DNA of 64,000 nucleotides, taken from Aphrophora alni. Lineage: Eukaryota > Arthropoda > Insecta > Hemiptera > Aphrophoridae. The position numbers and the translations under genes are program-made. The stretch is taken from positions 79,348,060-79,412,059 of the forward strand of contig OY740767.1 of NCBI GenBank assembly GCA_963513935.1, in the 5' to 3' direction. Below are positions 1 to 12,159 of the stretch, piece by piece. Within the stretch, counting starts at the first letter, position 1. Every line of letters starts with the position of its first letter. The notes beneath the pieces were generated by a model that had not been told where the DNA came from, ran no database searches, and was given only the letters and a program-made list of their open reading frames with translations.

Positions 1-226
1 TAGAGAAAAGACCAAAAAATTATATTGTGTGTTATTTTAAAAGCTTTACTTTTTTTTAATAATTGCGATAGTTTTTTTAATTATTTACAAATGTGTGTTT
101 TTTCATTAAAATCCAAAATTTATTTTCCATTGAAAGTTAAAATGTAAAAGAGATCCAAATAATTTTAGACTGCTACTAAAACTAAATATTATCGAAAACT
201 AATAAAATATTTATTTGTATTCTGCG

Positions 227-228
<2 letters not shown>

Positions 229-285
<57 letters not shown>

Positions 286-347
286 ATAGATGGATGGATG
301 GATGGATGGATGGATGGATGGATGGTTGGATGGATAGATAGATAGTT
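229..347. repeat. compound microsatellite (TA)n then (GATG)n/(GATA)n
   Basis: About 54 bp of TA repeats run into roughly eleven GATG units and a few GATA units. Confidence 0.97.
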
Positions 348-1319
348 ATTTAATACAACAAACTTTTTCGCTTATGACTTCGTTATTTTAAACTCCAGTA
401 ACAAAACAATTTTTTATAGATAACTTTATGACCTTCTATGTTGGTACCGTAAAACTTCCTACAAACTATACGTTTAAATTATTTAAGGTTTTAGGGTGGT
501 ATCTTAATGTCCACACCGTACGAACGTCATCTTTCAACCGTTATATCAGGGGCTAAACGTTTAAGAAAAATAAAAAATATTATGTATACTTTAGTTGCTT
601 AATAAACTTTAATTTTGTATATTTGTATTCTTTTGCTAAACTCTTAATTTTTTTAGTTATAGGCCTATTCAAAAACAAAAACCTGGAAGTACCAATTTTT
701 AGATTGGAAATTACATTTTTTCAATTAACAATAACTTAGATAATTTTAATTTTCATGAAAAGCTGTGAATGACCTTTTTTTCCTTAGAATCAAATTTTAA
801 ATCTAATTCTTTAGTCAGATTTTTGTTATACCTACCACCACTCCTAAATAAAAATCAAGTATTTAAACTTTTTTCTAGAGGTTGTAATAAAAGTATTCAG
901 AAGGTTTCTATGTCAATACCATGGTGATACGTCAGTTCCGAATTAAAAACCTTCAATCACTCCACTAATATAATTCTACCCTGGAACTTAATTGTAATTA
1001 TTTCTTTTACATTATTTACTTAAATGTTGTAAATATTGTTTGTATATTATTACTATTGAATGGCAGAAATCACAATTTTCTATAATATAACAAATATTGT
1101 ATATTGTGTTTTCTTTCTTTTAATGATCGACGTTTTCTTAAGTTGCTCATTACAGGGAATTGATTATTATATTTAATTTCGAAAGCTGATATTAAATTGA
1201 AAAAAAATCCACCACTTATAAAATAATTCTAGATTTTAGTTAAATACTTTCCGTTTCAGTAAATTCCATGTCTGCACTTATAATAATTTCATTTTACTTG
1301 TAAAAGGAATTTCAATTAA
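348..1319. other. no gene recognised
   Basis: AT-rich sequence without a long open frame or recognised repeat apart from one TAGGCCTA octamer at 660. Confidence 0.6.
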
Positions 1320-1572
1320 TTTTGTAATAAAAATCTCTCATAAACATATTTCTGAAAGTAAGTGGATTTATTGTAAAACGAGTTTTTATTAATTTTGCAA
1401 TAGATATCTCTCATACATAGATTTCTCAAAGTGGATTTATTTTAAAAGCAGTTTTAATTATTTTGTCATAATATTCTCTCATAAATAAATCCCTGAAAGT
1501 AAGTGCATTGATTTTAAAAGCTGTTTCAATTTATTTTGTAATAAAAATCTCTCATAAATAGATTTCATCTTA
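1320..1572 (+). repeat. diverged tandem array, about 70-75-bp unit, 3.5 copies
   Basis: Units begin TTTTGTAATAAAAATCTCTC or close variants near 1320, 1394, 1462 and 1535. Each contains CTCTCATA-ATA-ATTTCTGAAAG and TTAAAAGC. No coding sense. Confidence 0.8.
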
Positions 1573-2396
1573 CTCTGCGAAATAAATTATTTAGCATTAT
1601 AATACATTTTATAATATTAGTATATAAGGTTAAAGAAACCTATATTTTTTTATCCAAATATATTATTGTTTTATTCTTAATATATCATTTTGAAATATCC
1701 TAGAGAAAAAAAATTATCTTAATAGAATTAAATTATCCATATCCAAAGCACTGGAAATGTTGTTTCCTTCCATAAACATTGTAATATTTATGAACAGTTT
1801 GGATTTTTAATGTATATGCTTTCCACCATGTTTATCAACGTGAAAATACAAGACCATTTTAAAATATTTTGAACCTGTCAAGTTGTTTCAAATATTTATT
1901 TTTGAGATGTAATATCTGCCCATTTACACTGTAATGAGGGTCTGAGTAAACAATTGTTGAATTACTTATTACTTAGAAATTTAAATAAACTATAAATTGA
2001 AAATAATAAATACCTAGACTTGTCGATACGTACAAGTGTTATTTCTAAAATTGAACATTTTTAACTCGTATCATAACCCAGCTAATCGTTTTAATGACAA
2101 TGGGTTTTACAAATTATAAAGCAATCAATCTAAAATAGAGATCAGTCTATCTAATTAGTTCAGAAGAATTATAAACGAAAGAATACAATTTCAATTAAAT
2201 CCCATATGGTTTCAAGGTTATTTGTAATGACTATTGACAAAGCATGTCAGCGAAATATAGGTTTCTTTAGTTAGTAATGAAAAAGTATTAGTTTTTATTA
2301 TAATATTCCTGTATGTTCTATATATTTCTTTGGACGGTCATTGCATGATAACTCATACCTTCCTTTTCCGTCATATTTATTTTATCAGTGTGAATT

Positions 2397-2459
2397 TTGT
2401 AAGTGTAAGTGTATGTGTATGTGTGTGTGTGTGCGTGTGTGGATGTGTGAGTGTGGGGA
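2397..2459. repeat. (TG)n-rich microsatellite
   Basis: Imperfect TGTGTGTG tract with GTGTAA and GTGCGTG interruptions. Confidence 0.85.
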
Positions 2460-2573
2460 GTAAGTTATATGCATTTTAAAGTATTGGTTGTTCCGAAGGA
2501 TATTTTATATTTTTCACTAAATTAGTAATAAAATTATATTAACTTTTTGTTCTGTAAGTGATTTCCTTTGTTG

Positions 2574-2616
2574 CTCGTCATTCAGACGAGTTTCAGGATC
2601 GTGATCCCATCTTCAG
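2574..2616 (-). ncRNA. hammerhead-ribozyme-like motif at the end of Penelope relic A
   Basis: The minus strand reads CTGAAGA, a GGGATC-ACG-GATCC stem, GAAAC, then a CTCGT/ACGAG hairpin. The order CTGANGA-stem II-GAAAC-stem III is that of the hammerhead ribozymes known in Penelope-like elements. The canonical CTGATGA is altered, so catalysis is doubtful. Confidence 0.45.
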
Positions 2617-3530
2617 TATTAACCCTAAAGTTCATTATTGTTGCGATATTAAAACATACAAACAAACAAACACAAACAACAAAGAGTGAATAAATAAAAC
2701 TTACAGTTAAATTAAAACTTTTAAATACGTGTGCACCGTTATGAATGTCATGATATACCTATATATTATAAAAATGAGTAAATTTATATTGTTGTTTGTG
2801 GAGTATGTTTCTAAACACAGTAGTATATTTTATTAAAGGATAGCCTATATGCCGTTCAAGTATGTTGCGATATTACGAATCTGTCGTTCTGTTCCCTGAT
2901 ACAAAACAATAATTTAGTCAACGTATCTGTGGTAATAATTGATTTTTTAATATATTTGTTCTTATTCAAAATTATTTTATTGTTTTATAATTGATTTAAA
3001 AATAGTTCAGCCATTATACTAGACAATAGACACCCCATAACTAAACCATTGTTTCGTCTATAATTCATTGTTGCATTCAAAATAATTCTAAGATAAACAG
3101 AACTTAAGTAGATTCGATAGTTCTGCTATTTTATCATTTAACGTGGTTTTGTTATCTTGTCAACTAATTTTGAGATTTTTTCTTTGACGGGAACATTGGT
3201 GTACAAATTGGTGATATCAATTAACACAAAGTTAGAACATGATTTCAAATGTGCGTCTATGATTTTCTATATTTTATATCTTGTGTTTTTTTAGAGTATA
3301 GTTCTTTTGAACTTTGATGTTTCTGATAATTTTGTCCAATGTTTTGAATATTCTATATGACGGAGCTGAAATTTACAAATGGCCTGATCGGGATTTCAGC
3401 TTTACGTATTTTAGTCAAAGATGTTAAAATGGAGCCATACGAATTTATCATCTTTCTTTTTGCATTTAAGTGATTGGTGGCATTAATGGCTTTTGTTATT
3501 GTACCATTTGGGGAAAAAAAATAACAGAAT
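2574..3530 (-). pseudogene. Penelope-like element relic A
   Basis: Reading the minus strand in several frames gives a KAEIPIRPFVNFSS segment and a VLIDITNLYTNVPVK segment (3185-3228), which are reverse-transcriptase motifs characteristic of Penelope-like elements. Its downstream end (2616-2574, minus) folds as a hammerhead-like motif. Many stops are present. It shares order and sequence with relic B at 4.6-5.6 kb, so the two are copies of one family. Confidence 0.6.
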
Positions 3531-3640
3531 TTAGAAGATCGTACTGGGCTCGGAATGAATGATCATGTCAAGAAAAGAGATTTCTAAGTTAGCCCGTATT
3601 TTTGAACTGACTTTCTTTTGTATGCTGGTGGTACCTGAGT

Positions 3641-4426
3641 TCAGTTCTTTAAGTACTCATAAAGTAACTCACCTCGATCGTTGGTGTCGGTGCTCCCCCA
3701 AATGGTATTGTGGGCATTGTTATCGACAACCAGGATTAGATGTTTCCTGTCGGCTTCGCAGTAGCTAATGAGTCGTTTCACCGTTTCTGGTGACGCCTCC
3801 TTCTCCTCTCCAGGAAAGTATGCTGAGGTCAAAACTACCTCCTTCTTTCCTCCAGGGGACACTCAGCTCTACCATTACTGTGGCTGTATCAGCATCTGTG
3901 AATTCTGAGAGAATCATTATATTAATGGTTTTGTTAATCAGAATCGCCGCCCTCGGTGCCAGGGCAGATCTATCATAAATCAACTTACAGTTTTTGGTAC
4001 CTAGTCCACAAATACGTCCCCCATTGACCCAGAGCTCCTGAACTAGTCCCACCATTTTTGTGCCTTAGGCAAACCTTTTGCATAAGGTGGAAGAAGTAGC
4101 CTTCGCATGGTGGAGGTTCACCTGCATGCACTCCATATTCAGGATGAGTCTGAGGAATGAGGGCCAGTCCCTCCATCCTTCGTCACCTCCATGATGAGCG
4201 TATCCTGAGAATCGAATTGCTCCTCTTCCGTGGTGTTTGTATTCTGAGGATCAGATTTCTCCTCCTCTGTGGTGGTTGTGTTCTGAGGATCGGATTTCTC
4301 CTCCTCCATGTTGGCTATGTCCTGAGGATCGGATTGCTCCTCCTCCAGTGGTGGTTCATTAGGTTTCCTTAGCTTGACAGCCACCTCCTTGAACCCATAA
4401 TATAATTTATTACCCAGGGATTCCAC
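3641..4426 (-). pseudogene. LINE endonuclease (EEP) fragment
   Basis: The minus strand encodes an acidic repeat segment (4426-4139), then VQELWVNGGRICGLG, YDRSALAPRAAILINKTINI, LTSAYFPGEEKEASPETV and LILVVDNNAHNTIWGS with NDRGELLYEYL. That is the apurinic-endonuclease domain at the start of ORF2 in Jockey/I/R1-type LINEs, with the D-N-A-H motif kept. Frames shift twice and no reverse transcriptase follows. It lies between two Penelope-like relics, probably as an insertion. Confidence 0.8.
4200..4356. repeat. 39-bp tandem repeat, four copies
   Basis: CCTGAGGATCGGATT-type units begin near 4202, 4241, 4280 and 4319 (period 39). On the minus strand each encodes a 13-residue acidic unit of the EEEKSDPQNTTTT type just ahead of the LINE endonuclease domain. 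Confidence 0.8.
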
Positions 4427-4549
4427 TGTGGACCCTGAGTTTTGGTCGAGTGAGAGGATTAGGAGTGTAGATGTACCCCTCGCCTTCTTCTTTACCTCCC
4501 TCGAATTCGATAGGTATATAGGTTATTCTGTCACTATTCCTTTCTCGAA

Positions 4550-5647
4550 GAAGAGCAGATTTGAGACACTTTTGTTTTTGTTTTTCTTAGTCATTATTTT
4601 ATCGACTATGTTTAGATATTATAGTATTAAGTCTAGTTGTCTTGAAGTACCGTTAAACAGACATATAGTATCATTTACATATCTAAAATAATAAACCATT
4701 TTTTCTAATTGTCAAAACATTTTGTAAAAAAATGATCAATTCTTCAAAATGATGTATAAATAACTCAGCCAAAATATTTGAAAGCTGAGTCCATAGCCAG
4801 TCCGTCTGTTTGATTGTAAAAATTTAAATTATGTTCAAAATAATTCTGTTTCAGGATTATGGATAGCAAAGATGCCATTTCGTTTATTGTGGCAGTACAT
4901 AGTTGGGAAAGTTCTTTTAGGTTATTCTGTAAGATGTCTATGGATTTCCTAACAGGTACATTAGTGTACTAACTAACGATATAAAATGATGTGAGAATGT
5001 GGTTTGGTTAGACATTAATATTTTTAACACTGTCAAATAGATTACAACTATTCTTTATACTATTATTATTGTTAAAATGAATTTCCCTTCTAATGATATT
5101 GTCCAAACATTTAGATATTCAATAATTGGATGCAATAGAAGAAGTTTACTAACAATCTGATGGGTGTATCTACTTTGTGTACTTTTGGTAGTCCGCGGAA
5201 TTTAGGTGTTGTAGGATTAATCATTTTGAACAACTTCGTATCCTTTTTAGTTGATAAACTGGTTTATTTTTCTATTATATTTCTTAGTTGGGTCGCTGTT
5301 GAGTTTCAAAATATTATACTCGTTGAAAAGTGTGTTACTTTGTTGTTATAGTCATTTCTATTCATTATTACAATAGAATTGCCCTTTTCGGCTTTTGTTA
5401 TAATGGTATCGTTTGTAGATAGCTTATCTTTCTGCGACAGATTTCTCATGTTTAAAGTTCTTATTAATGCATGAATTATGGTGAATTTAAATGAACTTTC
5501 TAATTTATTATTAATGAAAATTGTAGCGGTGTCTCTATTATCTGTGTTGTAAATGGAATTATTTGCGGTTTCAGCTTGAATAAACCTCCTGGATTTGAGG
5601 CATTGTTTGTTATCATCATAGAAATTGTATTTCAAACCCTTATACAA
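4550..5647 (-). pseudogene. Penelope-like element relic B
   Basis: The minus strand carries an N-terminal segment (5647-5306) with KLSTNDTIITKAEKGNSIVI and NRNDY, typical of Penelope-like proteins before the RT core. Then come LPKVHKVDTPIRL and YFRYVNDTICLFNG, where the catalytic YVDD has become YVND. Frameshifts break it throughout. It stops near the LINE fragment at 4.4 kb. Confidence 0.65.
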
Positions 5648-5865
5648 CGAAGTTTCCTCTTGCTATCTAACCTGATGCGAGTGTTGTTGATAATACAAGG
5701 ATAAAATATATGGTTTGTTGTATTTACAAATGATTTCTATGCTGTGGCAATATTATGAAACTTCTTACATTGTAAATATCTATTATTTTGGATGATTGTG
5801 TTTACCTGGCTATTTATACGACCAGTCTTACCAGTTTTAATGTGACTACTTCACAATGTTTTGGA

Positions 5866-5900
5866 TCTAACGATGACGGTCTAACTGTCGAAACCGGTCA
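5866..5900 (+). ncRNA. hammerhead-like motif near Penelope relic B
   Basis: ACGATGACGGTCTAACTGTC followed by GAAACCGGTC has the GATGA-stem-GAAAC layout of Penelope-associated hammerheads. The first core base is missing and the orientation is opposite to the relic's coding strand. Confidence 0.35.
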
Positions 5901-6136
5901 TCCACAAGATGAAATTTGGATTGTCTGACGGTAAAATTAGGGTAATTAACCTATAATATATTCATTGAATACACAATCCAGGAGGCTACACCGAACATTA
6001 TGTTTAAATTATAGTTTTTGTTAGAATTTACATTTCCATCTACGCCTACGTATGTGTTAGTGTAGGAGTAGGTGTGGACATCATGTGATAATGTTTCTGT
6101 TGTTATTGTTTAAATGCAAAACACCTAGCAGTAATA

Positions 6137-6350
6137 ATCGTTTTAAAAAAAGAAGAGCAAAAGGAAATAATACACAAACCCCTAGCCCCGAATAGTCTAA
6201 TATCTTCAGCGCCGGAAGAGAACAAAAGTTGGACAAGAGAGATCATATAGTAAAGATGAAAGTTAGAGATGTAAGACAACATGCAGGAAGTTGTGTTCTC
6301 ACTTAGCCACACTCGAACTCACTATAAGTGATCCCCTGAGGTTTGAGAGG
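6137..6350 (+). repeat. SINE-like interspersed repeat, copy 1
   Basis: It contains AAGAAGAGCAAAAGG, CCCTAGCCCCGAATAGTCTA and GGAAGAGAACAAAAGTTGG, the complement of the copies at 11.4, 34.1, 39.7 and 62.9 kb. CCCCTGAGGTTTGAGAGG near the other end is also shared. Confidence 0.6.
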
Positions 6351-6359
6351 TGTTTTAAC

Positions 6360-9300
6360 AATTAAAACAGCCAGTGAACATTTTCGGTCTATTTGTATTG
6401 GATGACCCCCATTAATTAGATGCGGAGTTATTTGTAGTTCAACTAATAAATTGACCACATTAATGAAAAAATAGTATTTTTAACACGGATATTAATTAAC
6501 TTGTAATCAAACCAAATTAATGGATTATCAATAATGTATTTGTTATTTAAATTTATTCAGTTTATAGTGAAATAAACGAAAACTCAAAATATGTATGTAT
6601 TATTCAATATCAAATAACATTAACACTCACACAGATTCTTTACAAATAAAATTCAATCTTAAACAATATACTGAATAAAAAATAGCCTAATATTTTCCCT
6701 TCCCCAGCCTCCCCCAAGATTCATAATTTTCCAATTACAGCAAAGTAAAATTATTAAAACTAGTTTCTACAACATTGAAACTTTCCCATACAAATCCATT
6801 TTAGGCTCCATCATAGTAGAAGAACCTAATGTTTGATTTTGCAGAGATTAGCTGTCAATGATCGTGGGCGAGAGTCATGCTTACAACAGTACTTTTTTTC
6901 TGTATTCTACTTTTTCCGTCACATAGTCTAGACTAGACTGTACACAATATTGACATTGAAGAAACAAAATTATTTATTTATTTTTTTTAATTATTATTAT
7001 TTTTCAATTTGAAATATGCTATGCATAGTTAATTTTATGATAGTACAGAATCATTTTAGCCAAAAGACATTATAAAAAGAACTCCGACAGTATCTTCAAG
7101 TGCTGTAGGTGTAGAGTGTCTTATATTTTTAGGAAGGGTACAGTTTTACAGTTAAAATCCACCAAAACAATTGGACATTCCGTCATTCGAACAGCGGAAG
7201 CAGGTTTACCTAAAGCGAGTTTGTTTAAAAGAACCAAATAGTCCACGTTTCTCATTTGGCTTTAATTAATCCAAGAAGTGTCACTGGCGAGAGTAAATCC
7301 TTTTGTCCTTCGCATATTATGTGCAGTCAACCTCGTCCATTAGAAACACTCCAATCAGCATTTAATTGTTGTAACAACAAACTACTGTTTGTGTATAAAG
7401 ACGTACATTACAGAAGTAATAATACAGGGGCAATCTATTTATATGTATTACATGTGCATAGAACTTAATTTATACATTTTAAAAATATAAACCCAATAAT
7501 TTAATTTATTTTATTTTTTTAATTTCCTAATTAATGATAATCTGTCAATAAAGTTTAGGTCTATAAAAAGTTTAGTAAATTCCTTATAAATATACATATC
7601 GTGAACAAAATTATAATTACAACTTGTCTCAAGTCGATATTATTGAAAAGTTTGTTCAGAACAATTTGTGAGGATTAACGAGTAATTTATTATTATGTAA
7701 TACTGAAACTATAATGTACTAATTAGTTCTCATAAATATCATAAATTTCCATAAAATCAGTATCAAAAATTCTATTTCCAATAAAGAAGGAAATATCATA
7801 CCCCTTAAATTAAATCTAAAACTTTGTTAGTTTTCGATGGTTGGTGGTGTAAGATTACATAGTCAAATGTATAGTAAAAATATGAACATTTCACAATTTT
7901 ATAAAACTCCTAATTAGTCATTCAGATGTTGTATGAAATCTACATCATAATATATTTTAACTTCCAGTACAACTCAAATTACACACAACTTGTTGATTTC
8001 ACATTACGATTTGTATTAGATTCAACGTTCATAATTATTTAACTATGGTATTACTAAAATGTTTTCATTTTAAAATTTGTTAAAGCATCATGGATATCAT
8101 TTAGTTTCATATTTACTTCTTATCTTAATAACTATTTACTTGATTATATTCGTCAACCTACTTTTAATGCTTATTTGTAAGACATGTCCAGAAATCTGCA
8201 TGAACTTTTGTCACTTCTGAAGTTTTTAAAAAATAATTTATGGCAAACGATCTTGTATTTCCTTTCGAGATAGTATATCCTTAAACTACGATTGTACTTA
8301 AACGTTTTCATTGTGGTATTAGTTTAAACAATTTCCCACTATAATATTTAAAGTTTTTTACTTGGCTGAGAAATCTTGATAGTGTGTTATTTAATGTTTT
8401 TAATTATGTGTTTTAATTATATATACTGTACATGTTTAAAAAATGTTTTTAATGTTTGACAAATTGTTAATACAATAAAAGTGTTTCATTTGATGGTGCT
8501 TGATTGATAGATAAAACAGTTGTAAGCAAGAAATTTTTACAATTAAAATTGCTCAAGGAAGTAAAAACCTTCATAAATATATTAAAACTGAAGATATTAA
8601 TCGAGAGGTTTGTATATACACATCCAACATTTTAATGTCTTATGTTGTAACAAACATTTATGTAAACGTCAAAAAACATTTTTATATATTGACGTTTTTA
8701 CTCTTTTAAAACCTCCCAATTGCGAGTTACAGCTAGTTAGACCTTCTCGTTCCAATTAATTACAATCAACCCGCCAATTGTGTTTAGTTACAAGACAAAA
8801 GTTTTATAATAGGGTTAGTTTTCTATTCTTTTCTACTTTTTAAAGATATATGTTATAAATTCCACAATTTAGTTAAGAAAGGGTTTTTTTGTTGCGGACA
8901 GAGAGTGCAGTAACCGTGGACTTTAACATAAAGAATTCACTTCTTTAAACACCCATTGTAAAACCTTCTAATTTTAGAGTTATATTTTTAAATTAAGACC
9001 ATAAGTTAATTTTTGTTTTAATTATTATATTAGTTTATTGATTTTAACTCTAATAATTCTTTACCAAGCTAGTATTATTATTAAATAATTATTGATGAAG
9101 TGAAAAATATACGAGCTAGATTGGATTCGATTCCCAGTCTAGGTCGTATATTTTTCACTTGAAATAATTATTTTTTAAATTATTTCCTAGATATCATTAT
9201 ATATAACTCAGTCAGTAAAATATGTTCACTTTTTTTTTAACAATATTTGAAAAAAAAAGTATCTGCAATAGAATTAACCCTCACACTGCGAATTTCATGT

Positions 9301-10180
9301 ACAACGCTTTTCTATCCCCCACAGATCAGCTAATCTGTATTCGTTCAAGCATAAATTCCATCAAAACGTTTCTGAAAATATTTTTCAGGTTCATGAACTT
9401 CACGCAACCCTCCTATTGCTGCGTCCCTCGAGTAATGATACGAGGTAAATTAGCTAAAATGTTATGTCTGTTTAGGAACACACAATGTAAATACTTTGGA
9501 CAAGTTTACGAACACTTGTAATTTAAATACGAAAACATTTATCTTTTGTATGAACATTACAATGAGCGTACCTATAGTCTTTTCACAAAAAGAACCAAAC
9601 CAAAACTTACCACAAAATGTTAACATTAAATGTTCCTGAAATATATAATAACTAATTGTATTTGATTATAGGTACCAAATGTATTCTTTATTTCAAAAAC
9701 TGCTACGTTTTATAGCACAGACCTTTGTTAATAACCAAACAATATACCACTGTTTATAGCAACAAAGAGATATGGTAATTAATTACTCTAAAGTTAAATC
9801 CCCCTCCAAAGTTAAAAACAAAAATATTAAAAATATAAATGAGAAGATATTGTAGGTAAGTTTAGATTAAGCTGTGGAGATGGTATGTAGGCTAAGTAGA
9901 ATACTTTAAATCTACGTTATGTCTGTATCCGACACAGCAGACCACGGTATGTCCTATATATCAATCTGTCATAACCCGACACCTTATATAACTTGCACAA
10001 TGACTTACCTTTCTGTGGAGAGCGCAGTGGACAAGGCGCAAATAGACTATTAGTAACAACGTTGAAAGATAAAAAACTACATCATTCACTATAGGGCATT
10101 GAAACAAGCAACCCAACATGGACTTGTGCTAACAAATATCCTAGATGTATAAAAAACCCAGGAACTGGCATGATAAGCTT
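6360..10180. other. gene-poor stretch
   Basis: AT-rich DNA with only short open frames. The frame at 7256-7468 lies in slightly more complex sequence but has no recognisable domain. The 9098-9160 hairpin is the only structured feature I see. Confidence 0.5.
9098..9160. repeat. 17-bp perfect hairpin with a T-arm-like loop
   Basis: AAGTGAAAAATATACGA (9098-9114) pairs exactly with 9144-9160. The 29-base loop holds ATTGGATTCGATTCCCAGT, which resembles a tRNA T-arm/B box. An outer AATAATTAT pair extends the stem with a small internal loop. Confidence 0.9.
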
Positions 10181-10189
10181 TTTTTTCCT

Positions 10190-10420
10190 TTTTAATCGGT
10201 TTTTAAAAATTCATAAAAAATAGTAATATTTTGCAAAACACAACTTGTTATATATCACTTTTCTTATAAAGGTGCATAGTATTTATCTGTGTAATATAAA
10301 ATAGTTAGATGTAAAGATTTGGAGTAAGTATATTAGGAAACAAAAATTGAGGTGAAAATTCCACAGAAAAGCATATATAAAACATTTTGGGTTGGTTGAG
10401 TACCGTATTTGTGTATCAAC
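10190..10420 (+). repeat. fragment of the dispersed 330-bp-unit repeat
   Basis: AATAGTAATATTTTGCAAAACACAACTT and AGGTGCATAGTATTTATCTGTGTAAT closely resemble the units at 12.2 and 40.8 kb. Only about one unit is present. Confidence 0.55.
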
Positions 10421-11344
10421 TTTGATTTTGGGTTGAGTAAGTAGGCCTACTTGACAATCTCGAGATGGGAGTAGTGGGTTGGGCTGGAGTGATGGAAGAG
10501 TTTCATGACAGGGGTGGTGGGAGGGGCGGTAGGGTAGACATTTTTCAGAACAGGAGCAAAAGGGTGGAAAAGGGGTCAAAATTTTGGGGAGGGGCGTATG
10601 GATCATTCTGTCTTTTCCCTACTTTATATTGCAGTTCCTTTCATTATTTCAAAGTAAACCACATTGGTGTGATACTAAAGTTTTCCAAAAAATATTAATT
10701 TTCCACACAAAGAATTGATTTTTTTTTTTTTTTTTTTTTTTTTTATAAGTACCAACTGATTGAAACTTTTAATTATTTAAAGATCATACGTGATCCAAAC
10801 GGCATTTAAGTCTCCTTCGCGGAACAATAGTTGTAAAATTTGTTATATGATACAAGATGTTCATATAGGATATTTTCGAAAACAAAACAATCTAAATTCT
10901 TGAACTTAGATCAAATTGCGATCCATATTCTTTTATCAGTTTTTGTTATGCTGTTACTTATCAATATATGTTGAATATAAATAATGTAATATTGCTTATT
11001 CTAAACGTATTAAATTTTGAAATTATAAAATTTCATAAAACTATTTTAAACGACATAATAACAATGTCCTAAGATTAACGGGTGTATTTTAATTCTGTGT
11101 AAAATTAGACTAACGGATCTGCTGCTCCTATTTTGAGATTTATTATCAGTAATATAATATACAGAACATAACAATTATATATGTTATTAGGAACTAAAAT
11201 ATATTGCTTTTAATTATCAAGTTGAAATTTGCAATAACAAAAATTGTATTCTTAACTGAAATAGAACAATTTTTTTTAGATAATATTAAATAGTTTAATT
11301 CTGTTTGAAAATTGCACATGTATATTTTTATTATTTATGTCCGT

Positions 11345-11565
11345 TTTTCACCTTAAGGGGTGTCTTATAATGAACAAAGCTGGATCTATAACTTTCTTCA
11401 ACTGGTCTTGGATTAGACCCTTCTCTTTTATTTTCTCTATCGGGTCTCTCTTGATCAACTCTTGTTCTCTTCCGACCCGATGCTTTTAGTGTATTCGAGG
11501 GCTAGGGATTCTATTTAAACCTCTTTATCTTCTATTTGATGGTGACTGTGAAGTTTTTCGTTTTC
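11345..11565 (-). repeat. SINE-like interspersed repeat, copy 2
   Basis: GGATTAGACCCTTCTC, CTCTTGATCAACTCTTGTTC and GTATTCGAGGGCTAGGGAT match copies 1, 3, 4 and 5. Confidence 0.6.
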
Positions 11566-12159
11566 AAAATAAAAAAAAAAAAGAAAAACATGTCTATTTT
11601 GAAGGAGAGTCTGTTTCAAGTTTATTGATAAATTAAATTCGTTAATAATTGAGACATCCATGTTATTGTATTATTTTATTGTAATATAGCCAACATTTTT
11701 TAAACAAAATAATTCCAGAAAACTAATAATAGTAATAACTACAGAAAAATACACTTTATTGTCATGCTGTTATATTAGCCTTTAAGAAAAAGAGTAAAAT
11801 TTATCTTATAATTGTAATTTAGGATCACAGATATTTAATGCCTTTGTACAATAACAAATCACAAATAATTGTCCTTTTCAATTATAAGTACACTTTATTA
11901 CTATAATATCCACGTTTTACATAATAGTTCTACTCAAGTATGATAATAATTTGCAACATGATTAGTTTATTAGTTTAATTAATTCCTTGTAATAATTTTT
12001 ATTTCCCCAGTTTTCTGATTTTGGCTAGTAATTTGCCACAATATGTCTAACAATTTACGGTAATTACTTAGAGTAAATTATGTATTGATTAAGAGCAGTA
12101 ATTAATTTAAAAAATTACAATGTAACATTAAAAAAAAACATTCGACTGGGAATATTCTG

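Noticed and set aside
1320..1572. Possible CRISPR-like array
   Set aside because: Units are diverged, AT-rich and contiguous without spacers, and the genome is eukaryotic.
10465..10698. GGGG-rich open frame
   Set aside because: Short, low-complexity, no recognisable domain; overlapping minus frame equally open.
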